6,238 bases of DNA from Thiomargarita sp. (GCA_020721025.1 DYNO01000131.1:3218-9455), one strand, 5' to 3'; positions 1 to 6,071 are shown, counted from the first letter of the stretch. Notes: generated from the letters alone by a model not told the origin. Numbers and translations: made by a program.

Positions 1-38
1 TTTTTGGGAAGAATGACTTCAGAAAATATCGCGAAAGG

Positions 39-515
39 TCAAGAATATTTTACCGACAGGATTTCGTAAATTTTTTCGCCACTGGGTGCTTTGACCACAG
101 CTTCGTCACCTTCGAGTTTACCGATAAGTGCTCGGGCGATAGGAGAATTAATGGAAATGAGCCCTTCTTTGATATCCGCCTCATCTTCACCAACCACTTG
201 ATAAGTCACTTCTTCTTCGGTATCGGTATTGACCAAGGTCACTGTCGCACCAAATACCACCTTGCCGTATGCGTTTACTTTGGACACATCAATGATTTCT
301 GCGTTACCCAATTTCCCTTCAATTTCCGAAATACGTCCTTCGTTAAAACTTTGTTGTTCCCGCGCGGCATGATATTCTGCATTTTCTTTTAAATCGCCCA
401 AGGCACGCGCGGTTGCAATCGCCTGCGTAATTCTTGGACGCTCAACACTTTTCAAACGCTGAAGTTCTTCCCGTAGTTTCTGAGCACCGCGCAACGTCAT
501 CGGTGATTTATTCAT
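39..515 (-). CDS. greA: Transcription elongation factor GreA
   Basis: GreA binds in the secondary channel of RNA polymerase and stimulates cleavage of the backtracked transcript so that stalled elongation can resume; it is cytoplasmic. The 158-residue product has the same length as E. coli GreA and resembles it closely throughout. Residues 1-75 form the N-terminal antiparallel coiled coil. Its tip carries GDLKENAEYHAAREQQ (40-55), including Asp41 and Glu44, the acidic pair known to act in cleavage. Residues 80-158 form the FKBP-like C-terminal domain, with VFGATVTLVN and the SPIARALIGK motif. The start at 515 matches the family N-terminus (MTLRGAQKLREEL begins at residue 6) and has a modest GGA ribosome-binding core 7 bases upstream. 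The gene stands alone, divergent from parC; carB, often its neighbour in gammaproteobacteria, is not on the upstream side. Only 38 bases lie beyond the stop and no clear terminator is seen there. Confidence 0.98.
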   Translation of the reverse strand: MNKSPMTLRGAQKLREELQRLKSVERPRITQAIATARALGDLKENAEYHAAREQQSFNEGRISEIEGKLGNAEIIDVSKVNAYGKVVFGATVTLVNTDTEEEVTYQVVGEDEADIKEGLISINSPIARALIGKLEGDEAVVKAPSGEKIYEILSVKYS

Positions 516-544
516 GATTCATTCCGATTTTAAATCATTGACAA

Positions 545-574
545 ATATTACCAGTCAGTCAAACTGATTGATAA
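545..574 (-). promoter_or_regulatory. Candidate greA promoter (extended -10)
   Basis: On the minus strand, TTATCA (574-569) is followed by an 18-base spacer and TAATAT (550-545). A TGG triplet sits directly before the -10, giving an extended -10 (TGnTAATAT). Each hexamer matches the sigma-70 consensus at 4 of 6 positions. The predicted start would leave a leader of about 20-25 bases before the greA ATG. A small inverted repeat, TCAGT-CAA-ACTGA (555-567), lies in the spacer and could be an operator or chance. This is a reading of consensus matches only. Confidence 0.4.
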
Positions 575-650
575 CGGTTAAAAATATTCACACCATCAAC
601 GCCAATGTTGCACCAATGAAGTTTTATTTTAGAAAACTGATTGCTTAAAC

Positions 651-879
651 AATATCATTGCAAGGTGTAAAATGTCAGTCCTAAGCCGAGTATTAAATCA
701 TAGTACGCGGCATTTGTCTTGTATTGTAGCGTTTTTTGAGATGTTCTCATCAACAAAATTAAATATCGAATATTCAATGAATTATCCATCTACTCGCCCA
801 TTTAAACTGAATGTCAATATACTCAGTTCATTGATTTTGCAAAAGGTTAAGAGCGAATAATTAAATATCATTGTAAAAT
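651..879. repeat. Loose direct repeat pair (AATATCATTG...TAAAAT)
   Basis: AATATCATTG followed by TAAAAT occurs at 651-673, with 7 intervening bases (caaggtg), and again at 864-879 with none. The two copies bracket the short reading frame at 672-860 almost exactly. In DNA this rich in A and T a 10-base match within 500 bases is not rare, so the repeat is real as text but may have no biological meaning. Confidence 0.2.
672..860 (+). CDS. Doubtful short reading frame, 62 codons, unknown
   Basis: I do not recognise this product. The frame starts MSVLSRVLNHSTRH and ends LQKVKSE. It has no clear membrane segment, signal peptide or metal-binding motif; the two cysteine-free hydrophobic patches are short. 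Its only support is AAGGTG (662-667) four bases before the ATG, a fair ribosome-binding site, and its place in an otherwise unexplained spacer. Against it are the high A+T content, the lack of recognisable homology and the short length. It may be a chance open frame or the remnant of a gene. Confidence 0.12.
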   Translation: MSVLSRVLNHSTRHLSCIVAFFEMFSSTKLNIEYSMNYPSTRPFKLNVNILSSLILQKVKSE

Positions 880-912
880 CAAACAATTATGGCATGAAAT
901 CTTATGAATTGC

Positions 913-947
913 AAAACTGTCCGAAAAATCCAAAAATTAATTATACT
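913..947 (+). promoter_or_regulatory. Weak candidate parC promoter region
   Basis: TATACT (942-947) matches the sigma-70 -10 consensus at 5 of 6 positions, and G follows it. At the expected -35 distance (918-924) there is no good hexamer, only TGTCCGA, part of AAAACTGTCCGAA (913-925). That 13-mer differs at one base from the end of the foldback element after parC (3390-3402). If the -10 is used, the leader would be about 80 bases and an activator might replace the missing -35. A second AT-rich -10-like hexamer, TATATT, lies at 977-982, also without a -35. Confidence 0.2.
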
Positions 948-1036
948 GTGCCCACTGATTATGCCCAACGCGCACTTATATTTTACGATTAAAACCATTT
1001 AAAACAATCTATTGCTATTCAAACTCGCCCTTCCTC

Positions 1037-3280
1037 ATGCAAACAGACCTGCTTTACGCCGATATCGAACACACCCCGCTGCACCAATTTACGGAACAAG
1101 CCTATCTCAGCTATGCCATGTACGTGATTTTAGACCGGGCATTGCCGCATATCGCCGATGGTTTAAAACCCGTGCAACGCCGCATTATTTATGCCATGTC
1201 TGAATTGGGCTTAAAAGCACAGAATAAATATAAAAAATCTGCGCGCACGGTTGGCGACGTGTTGGGCAAGTTTCATCCCCACGGTGACAGTGCATGTTAT
1301 GAAGCGATGGTATTGATGGCACAGTCTTTTTCCTATCGCTACCCGCTGGTCGATGGGCAGGGCAACTGGGGGTCGCTGGATGATCCCAAATCCTTTGCAG
1401 CAATGCGTTATACCGAAGCCCGCCTCGCACCGATAACCGAACTTTTGCTCAGTGAATTGGCGCAAGGCACTGTGGAATGGCAACCCAATTTTGACGGCAC
1501 GCTTGACGAACCGCTGACCTTGCCGGCGCGAGTGCCTAACATCTTGTTAAATGGTGCAATGGGAATTGCTGTTGGCATGGCAACCGATATTCCGCCACAT
1601 AATTTGCGTGAAGTCGTCACCGCCTGCGTGCATTTATTGCAACATCCTGACGCAACGATTGAAGAACTTTGTACTTTTTTACCCGCTCCTGATTATCCGA
1701 CTGAAGCTGAAATTATCACTTCCCCCGCCGATTTACTGAAAATTTATCAGACGGGCAATGGTTCGCTGCGGACTCGTGCCTGTTTTACTAAGGAAGACAA
1801 CCACATCGTCATCACTGCCTTACCCTATCAAACGTCGGGGGCAAAGATTGTGATGCAAATTGCCGCGCAGATGACCGCAAAAAAACTACCCATGTTAGAT
1901 GACGTGCGAGACGAATCTGACCATGAAAATCCCGTGCGCTTGGTGCTTGAACCGCGTTCTGCGAAAATTGACGTGGAAACCGTGATGACTCATTTATTCG
2001 CAACCACCGATTTAGAGCGCAGTTATCGGGTGAATTTAAACATGATTGGGGTTGACGGTCGCCCGCAGGTGAAAAATCTCAAAGTATTATTGCAAGAATG
2101 GCTCACTTCTCGCCTCAAAACGCTGCAACGGCGAATTCAATACAGATTAGATAAAATTTATCAACGATTACATATTCTTGAAGGATTGCTCATTGCATTT
2201 TTACATCTGGACGCAATTATTCACGTCATTCGCGAAGAAGATCATCCTAAAACTGCACTGATTGCCCAGTTTAAACTGACCGAAATTCAAGCCGACGCGA
2301 TTTTAGAATTACGGTTGCGCCAGTTGGCAAAATTGGAACAAACGCAATTAAACGCTGAAAAAAACCAATTGAGCGAAGAACAGCAGATTTTAGAACGTTA
2401 TCTCGCGACGGAACACAATTTAAAAACGTTATTAATTGAAGAATTACAAGCCGATGCAAAAAAATTTGGGGATGCGCGGCGTTCCCCCATTGTGCACCGT
2501 GAGCCCGCACAACCCATTGTTGAAACTGAATTTGTGCCCTCAGAACCGGTGACAGTGATTTTATCGGCAAAAGGTTGGGTACGAGCGGCAAAAGGTCATG
2601 AAATCGATCCTGCCACGTTAAATTATCGCGCCGGTGACTCGCTTTTAACGTGGGCAAAGGGACGCAGCCAACAGCAAGCGGTTTTTTTAGACAGCACCGG
2701 ACGCAGTTATTCCCTGCCCGCGCACAGTTTGCCGTCAGCCCGCGGTTTGGGCGATCCCCTGACCGGACGCTTGACTCCGCCGGAAGGAGCGCAATTTTCG
2801 CACCTGTTACTCGGAGAGCCGGAAACGCAATTTTTGCTTGCCAGTGATGCCGGTTATGGTTTTATCACCAAATTAGAAGATTTATATTCTAAAAATAAAG
2901 CAGGTAAGGCAATTATCACGCTCCCACCTAAATCTAACTTATTGTCTCCCGTACAGATTTTAACCGGTTATGAACATTATCTCGTCATCACCAGTGAAGG
3001 CTATTTATCAATTATCTCACTCAGTGAGCTGCCCTATTTACCAAAAGGCAAGGGAGTGAAGTTATTGAATATTCCCGCGAATAGTTCCGAAACGGTGAAA
3101 ATCCTCGGTTTACTCAAGCCACAACATTTTTTAACTTTATCGGCGGGTAAGAGGCATTTGACGTTAAAGACCAAAGAAATTGAATTTTACTTAAATGAAC
3201 GCAGTCGGCGCGGGCATAAATTACCTCGTGGCTTTCAGTCGATTGACAACCTCGAAATGACTCCAGAAACAGAAATTTAG
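1037..3280 (+). CDS. parC: DNA topoisomerase IV subunit A
   Basis: ParC is the DNA breakage-reunion subunit of topoisomerase IV (ParC2ParE2), which decatenates replicated chromosomes and relaxes supercoils using ATP hydrolysed by ParE. The 747 residues compare with 752 in E. coli and align along the whole length. The winged-helix region holds PHGDSACYE (81-89) and AAMRYTE (121-127), with Tyr125 as the predicted DNA-linking tyrosine next to Arg124. Tower landmarks include PDYPTEAEI (219-227) and DESDHENP (292-299). A coiled-coil stretch runs from about 350 to 475. The C-terminal beta-pinwheel starts near residue 500 (PSEPVTVILS) and has no canonical GyrA box, which supports ParC over GyrA. Quinolone-determining positions are wild type: Ser85 and Glu89, equivalent to E. 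coli Ser80 and Glu84. The start at 1037 fits the family N-terminus, but no Shine-Dalgarno is visible before it and no other in-frame ATG, GTG or TTG exists back to the TGA at 956. parE is not adjacent. Confidence 0.97.
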   Translation: MQTDLLYADIEHTPLHQFTEQAYLSYAMYVILDRALPHIADGLKPVQRRIIYAMSELGLKAQNKYKKSARTVGDVLGKFHPHGDSACYEAMVLMAQSFSYRYPLVDGQGNWGSLDDPKSFAAMRYTEARLAPITELLLSELAQGTVEWQPNFDGTLDEPLTLPARVPNILLNGAMGIAVGMATDIPPHNLREVVTACVHLLQHPDATIEELCTFLPAPDYPTEAEIITSPADLLKIYQTGNGSLRTRACFTKEDNHIVITALPYQTSGAKIVMQIAAQMTAKKLPMLDDVRDESDHENPVRLVLEPRSAKIDVETVMTHLFATTDLERSYRVNLNMIGVDGRPQVKNLKVLLQEWLTSRLKTLQRRIQYRLDKIYQRLHILEGLLIAFLHLDAIIHVIREEDHPKTALIAQFKLTEIQADAILELRLRQLAKLEQTQLNAEKNQLSEEQQILERYLATEHNLKTLLIEELQADAKKFGDARRSPIVHREPAQPIVETEFVPSEPVTVILSAKGWVRAAKGHEIDPATLNYRAGDSLLTWAKGRSQQQAVFLDSTGRSYSLPAHSLPSARGLGDPLTGRLTPPEGAQFSHLLLGEPETQFLLASDAGYGFITKLEDLYSKNKAGKAIITLPPKSNLLSPVQILTGYEHYLVITSEGYLSIISLSELPYLPKGKGVKLLNIPANSSETVKILGLLKPQHFLTLSAGKRHLTLKTKEIEFYLNERSRRGHKLPRGFQSIDNLEMTPETEI

Positions 3281-3291
3281 CTGAGTCACGA

Positions 3292-3409
3292 TCAATAGTT
3301 CGGACAGTTCCAAAATTATATTTTAATATCAATCAGTTATCGAATTGGCAAAATAACTATAACTTATTGATTTTTATAAGTAATTGTAGAAAATTGTCCG
3401 AACGATTGA
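3292..3409. repeat. 118-base foldback element (MITE-like)
   Basis: The ends are an inverted repeat of 18 bases with 16 matches: TCAATAGTTCGGACAGTT (3292-3309) and, reverse-complemented, TCAATCGTTCGGACAATT (3409-3392). One mismatch (3307/3394) would be a G-U pair in RNA. The 82-base interior is AT-rich and continues the fold: ATCAAT (3328-3333) pairs with ATTGAT (3366-3371), and AGTTAT (3335-3340) pairs with ATAACT (3353-3358). The element is flanked by CGA on both sides (3289-3291 and 3410-3412), which could be a 3-base target duplication or chance. It begins 12 bases after the parC stop and fills most of the convergent spacer. A non-autonomous transposable repeat is my first reading; a long two-way termination or RNA-processing structure is the alternative. 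Confidence 0.6.
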
Positions 3410-3426
3410 CGATAAAAAGCGCGTCT

Positions 3427-3442
3427 AAATCTTGTCAGATTT
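3427..3442 (-). terminator. Weak hairpin after the yejA-like gene
   Basis: AAATCT-TGTC-AGATTT forms a perfect 6-base-pair stem with a 4-base loop, 7 bases beyond the stop of the minus-strand gene. On that strand it is followed, after 8 bases (AGACGCGC), by TTTTT. The stem is AT-rich and the T run is displaced, so it is a poor intrinsic terminator; it could still help end transcription in this convergent spacer together with the foldback element. Confidence 0.25.
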
Positions 3443-3449
3443 GAATGTG

Positions 3450-5273
3450 TTAATTCTTTTTCTCAACGGTTGGCATCCACCAAGTTTGAATCACCCAATC
3501 TTCGGCTTGATAATACAACGGCAGGGTTGGCGGATGTCCAAATTTATCCCAAAAAGCAACACGATGCGTATTAATGAACCAATTTGGCACCACATATTCC
3601 TGATGCAACATGACGCGATCCAACGCATGAACTGCGGTTAATAATTCCGCACGCGTGTTCGCATAAATTACCTTTTCAATTAACGCATCGACTACCGGAT
3701 CATGCAATCCCATTAAATTTCCTGAACCCGGTTGATTGGCGGATGCCGAATGCCACAAATTCATCAATTCATTACCGGGAAATTGTGAACCAGAAAATAC
3801 CGCTACCAGCATATCATATTGAAACTCTTCTTGTTTTTTCTGATAAACCGCGGTGTCGATAGGACGATAATTGATTTTTATTCCCAATTTATTCAAATTA
3901 TGTTCAAACGGGGCTAAAATTCGCTCAAATCCCTGCCGAGTCAACATAATCTCAAATTCTAATTTCAGCGTTTCTGACTGCCCAGTGTCCGAAATCACAG
4001 TTTTTTGTAACACACCGTCTTGTAACTTCCAACCTGCCTCAGCTAATAAATTTTTCGCTTTCACTAAGTTACTGCGCAAAATCTCCGGAGAACCGCTTGC
4101 TACCGGTTGCCAAACTTGAGTAAAAACCGCTTCGGGCAGTTTATCGCGGAATGGAGCCAATAATACCAATTCATCTTCGCTAGGAAGCCCCGTTGCCGCG
4201 AGATCACTGTTACTGAAATAACTATAACAACGTTTATATTGCTGATAGAACAAATTTTTATTCGCCCATTCAAAATCAAACGCTAAATTAATCGCTTGGC
4301 GCACCCGAATGTCTTGAAAAATAGGTTTGCGTAAATTAAACACTAAACCCTGCATTCCGGCATTATTCTTATGCGGCAGTTCAATTTTTTTGATCTTGTT
4401 TTCGTCAAATTGTGGACCCTCCACATCCCGCGCCCATTGTTTGGAACTGTACACCGCCATAAAATCAAACTCTCCAGATTTTAAGGCTTCCAGTCCAATA
4501 CTTTGTTCTTTATAATATTTTACGGTGATTTTGTCGAAATTGTACATACCTCGCCGCGTATTGAGCTCTTTTGCCCAATAGTCGGGATTTCGCTTATATG
4601 TGATGTATTTACCAATTTTAAATTTATCAATGAGATAAGCACCACTTCCGAGCAATGGTTCATTGACAATTTTGTCAAACTGACGATCTTGAAGTGCCAC
4701 TTTAGAAAACACCGGTAATTGTCCGATGATCATGTGTAACTCTCGATTTACTTTGGCAAAACTAAAACTCACGGTGTGTTTATCAATTACTTCTGCTTTT
4801 TGAATATCTGCCCAATACACGCGATAATTGGGTGCAGCTTGCTTACTTTTCAGTGTATCGAAAGAAAACTTGACATCTTCCGCAGTCACCTCGCTGCCAT
4901 CGGAAAAACGCGCCTTGGGATTGAGTCGAAAAGTCACTGACAGTTTATTTTCTGCTAATTCAACATCTTGCGCCAATAAACCGTAGCTACTGAATGGCTC
5001 ATCTTGGCTTTGTTCCATCAGTGTATCAAACAATAAACCGATATAACTCGCAGGAATTGCGCCGATGATATAGGGATTGAGGCTTTCAAAATTCCCCATT
5101 CCAGATAAAATGAGTTCCCCTCCCTTGGGCGCGTCGGGATTCACATAATCGAAGTGATTGAAGTTAGCGGAATATTTTGGGGTATAGCCTAGGGCAACAG
5201 CGGGAGCGGCGGCTACAGAGTTGATTTGGCAAAAAAATATGACGAGTAAATAAAAAAAGTGATGCAACCACAT
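3450..5273 (-). CDS. YejA-like periplasmic peptide-binding protein (SBP family 5)
   Basis: This is the extracellular substrate-binding component of a dipeptide/oligopeptide ABC importer, predicted to be periplasmic. At 607 residues it is close to E. coli YejA, and family marks are clear: PKYSANFNHFDYVNPDAPKGG (within 32-52), SLNPYI (64-69), the RFSDGSEVTAEDVKFSF region (122-138), GSGAYLI (209-215), the RNPDYWAK motif (228-235), LVFNLRKPIFQDIRVRQAI (310-328) and YFSNSDLAATGLPS (352-365). The N-terminus has a hydrophobic core (FFYLLVIFF, 6-14) and a likely signal peptidase I site after Ala21 or Ala22; its n-region lacks Lys and Arg, which is unusual. Cys15 is not in a good lipobox. GAGGA lies 6 bases before the ATG at 5273 and fixes the start. 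In E. coli YejA works with YejB, YejE and YejF (microcin C uptake); no permease or ATPase gene adjoins it here, so specificity is unproven and other family-5 roles such as murein peptide recycling remain possible. Confidence 0.92.
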   Translation of the reverse strand: MWLHHFFYLLVIFFCQINSVAAAPAVALGYTPKYSANFNHFDYVNPDAPKGGELILSGMGNFESLNPYIIGAIPASYIGLLFDTLMEQSQDEPFSSYGLLAQDVELAENKLSVTFRLNPKARFSDGSEVTAEDVKFSFDTLKSKQAAPNYRVYWADIQKAEVIDKHTVSFSFAKVNRELHMIIGQLPVFSKVALQDRQFDKIVNEPLLGSGAYLIDKFKIGKYITYKRNPDYWAKELNTRRGMYNFDKITVKYYKEQSIGLEALKSGEFDFMAVYSSKQWARDVEGPQFDENKIKKIELPHKNNAGMQGLVFNLRKPIFQDIRVRQAINLAFDFEWANKNLFYQQYKRCYSYFSNSDLAATGLPSEDELVLLAPFRDKLPEAVFTQVWQPVASGSPEILRSNLVKAKNLLAEAGWKLQDGVLQKTVISDTGQSETLKLEFEIMLTRQGFERILAPFEHNLNKLGIKINYRPIDTAVYQKKQEEFQYDMLVAVFSGSQFPGNELMNLWHSASANQPGSGNLMGLHDPVVDALIEKVIYANTRAELLTAVHALDRVMLHQEYVVPNWFINTHRVAFWDKFGHPPTLPLYYQAEDWVIQTWWMPTVEKKN

Positions 5274-5305
5274 GTCCAGTCCTCAACGAATTTGTTTTTT
5301 CAATC

Positions 5306-5317
5306 TTATCATGATAA
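5306..5317. promoter_or_regulatory. 12-base perfect palindrome, possible operator
   Basis: TTATCATGATAA is a perfect palindrome centred about 38 bases upstream of the yejA-like ATG. Its place between the likely promoter zone and the ribosome-binding site would suit a repressor site. A palindrome of this size in AT-rich DNA can arise by chance, and I cannot assign a regulator family to it. Confidence 0.25.
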
Positions 5318-5375
5318 TTTAGATTTTTGTGTTATTTTCAACCATTCAGACCGTTTTAAAATTTTATTGGTTTTT

Positions 5376-5404
5376 TTGCAAAAGACTATTATTAAAAATA
5401 GAAT
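5376..5404 (+). promoter_or_regulatory. Candidate upstream promoter of the DUF29 gene
   Basis: TTGCAA (5376-5381) and TAGAAT (5399-5404) are separated by exactly 17 bases. The -10 matches the sigma-70 consensus at 5 of 6 positions and the -35 at 4 of 6. A T run precedes the -35. Use of this site would give a leader of about 205-210 bases before the DUF29 start. It competes with the second candidate at 5451-5459. Confidence 0.35.
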
Positions 5405-5425
5405 AATCGTAAATGATATTACCGC

Positions 5426-5459
5426 TTGTTATATTTAACAATAGTGAATCTGGTAGAAT
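5426..5459 (+). promoter_or_regulatory. Extended -10 promoter candidate with overlapping inverted repeat
   Basis: TGGTAGAAT (5451-5459) is an extended -10 (TGn directly before TAGAAT). The expected -35 position has no good hexamer. Instead that zone is covered by TTGTTA-TATT-TAACAA (5426-5441), a perfect 6-base inverted repeat with a 4-base centre. An operator in this place could control the promoter by repression or activation. The leader would be about 150 bases. Consensus matching is the only support. Confidence 0.3.
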
Positions 5460-5471
5460 CAAATAGAATTA

Positions 5472-5523
5472 CATACTTGCTTGTATCGACAGAAGATTCA
5501 TAGTAAACTTTATTTCAAGTATG
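5472..5523 (+). repeat. Inverted repeat in the DUF29 leader
   Basis: CATACTTG (5472-5479) and CAAGTATG (5516-5523) are perfect inverted copies separated by 36 bases. They would fall at the start of the transcript from the 5451 promoter candidate and could close a large stem-loop. The loop has no motif that I recognise. One 8-base match in a spacer of this size is about what chance would supply. Confidence 0.25.
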
Positions 5524-5618
5524 CGAACTTCAAAAACTACAATGAATCGATGAATAACAGGTGAAATCGTAAATTTGTTGCAAAGCTCAATCTGAATAAT
5601 ACAAAAAATGAGGTAAAT

Positions 5619-6071
5619 ATGAATTCAACCTTGTACGAACATGATTTCCGCTTGTGGATTCAACAACATATTGAATTGTTGCAACAAGGTCGAGTCAATG
5701 AACTAGACACGATTCATTTAATTGAGGAATTGCAAGATATGGACAGGAGTAGCACAAGGGAATTAGAAAGCCGTTTAAAAATCCTGATAGCTCACTTGCT
5801 CAAATGGCAATTTCAATATGTGACATTAGCAAGCCAGTGGCAACAATTTGAGGGGAAAAGTTGGCGTAATACAATTATTCAACAACGCTCTGATTTACTT
5901 GATTTATTAGAAGACATTCCAAGTTTGCAGCGTGAATTACCCAATGCTATCGCTAAGATGTATCCCAAAGCCGTGCAGTATGCTGTCGATGAAACGGGAT
6001 TATCATCCGCAACTTTTCCTCAAATTTGCCCTTATAGAACCGATTTGACATCTTTAAGCCATGTAGATTAA
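5619..6071 (+). CDS. DUF29 family protein, function unknown
   Basis: The 150-residue product matches the DUF29 pattern along its whole length: LYEHDFRLWIQQ near the N-terminus (5-16), the core helix LIEELQDMDRSS (34-45), the helix ESRLKILIAHLLKWQ (50-64), SWRNTIIQQR (81-90), a DIPSL turn (99-103), YPKAVQYAVDETGL (115-128) and FPQICPY (133-139). It is predicted to be a soluble, mostly helical cytoplasmic protein with no signal peptide or membrane segment. No catalytic residues are established for the family. The start is fixed by GAGGT (5610-5614) four bases before the ATG. It lies alone, divergent from the yejA-like gene, so context gives no hint of its job. DUF29 genes are often multicopy in cyanobacteria and large sulphur bacteria, and transfer between genomes is possible, but nothing in this copy's composition proves it. 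Confidence 0.9.
   Translation: MNSTLYEHDFRLWIQQHIELLQQGRVNELDTIHLIEELQDMDRSSTRELESRLKILIAHLLKWQFQYVTLASQWQQFEGKSWRNTIIQQRSDLLDLLEDIPSLQRELPNAIAKMYPKAVQYAVDETGLSSATFPQICPYRTDLTSLSHVD

Larger units (their letters stand above)
516..1036. other. Divergent greA/parC spacer, AT-rich
   Basis: This 521-base stretch separates the divergent starts of greA and parC and is far longer than two promoters need. It is visibly more AT-rich than the flanking genes. It contains the greA promoter candidate near 545-574, a weak parC -10 candidate near 942, a direct repeat at 651-673 and 864-879, a doubtful short reading frame at 672-860, and at 913-925 a sequence resembling the end of the foldback repeat found after parC. 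I see no tRNA, rRNA, riboswitch or CRISPR structure. It may be decayed sequence left by a lost gene or a mobile element. Confidence 0.6.
5274..5618. other. Divergent spacer between the yejA-like and DUF29 genes
   Basis: This 345-base AT-rich stretch has no open frame worth calling. Near its left end are the yejA-like ribosome-binding site (GAGGA on the minus strand, 5284-5280) and a 12-base palindrome. Its middle holds two plus-strand promoter candidates and a short inverted repeat. The right part would be the leader of the DUF29 gene and contains an 8-base inverted repeat. I found no good sigma-70 promoter for the yejA-like gene; TTGAAA and TATCAT occur on the minus strand but at a spacing of 19. 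Confidence 0.6.

Noticed and set aside
1..38. Possible greA terminator GAAG-AATGA-CTTC flanked by T and A runs
   Set aside because: The stem is only 4 pairs and then interrupted; it is too weak to call, and the window ends there.
198..392. 64-codon plus-strand frame opposite greA
   Set aside because: It lies wholly opposite conserved greA codons and its Phe-rich translation reflects the complement of Lys/Glu codons.
562..572. AACTGATTGAT, an inverted 11-base match to 3328-3338 inside the foldback element
   Set aside because: Several 11-base matches are expected by chance in a window of this size, and the flanks do not extend it.
1012..1203. Plus-strand frame of 63 codons overlapping the parC start
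   Set aside because: It is a shifted frame over parC with no family resemblance; the parC frame is unmistakable.
1185..2003. Several minus-strand frames within parC
   Set aside because: They lie fully opposite strongly conserved parC codons and have no recognisable domains.
2271..2657. 128-codon minus-strand frame within parC
   Set aside because: It is the longest shadow frame but has no recognisable domain and mirrors the codons of the ParC coiled coil and C-terminal domain.
3432..3641. Plus-strand frame across the yejA-like 3' end
   Set aside because: It is the complement of conserved YejA C-terminal sequence and has no homology of its own.
3986..3993. TGTCCGAA inside the yejA-like gene as another copy of the foldback end
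   Set aside because: Only 8 bases match, within codons; it is chance and serves as a caution about the motif's background frequency.
5608..5616. Two-codon minigene ATG-AGG-TAA overlapping the DUF29 ribosome-binding site
   Set aside because: It falls out of a GAGGT ribosome-binding site preceded by AT-rich sequence and has no ribosome-binding site of its own; it is probably accidental.
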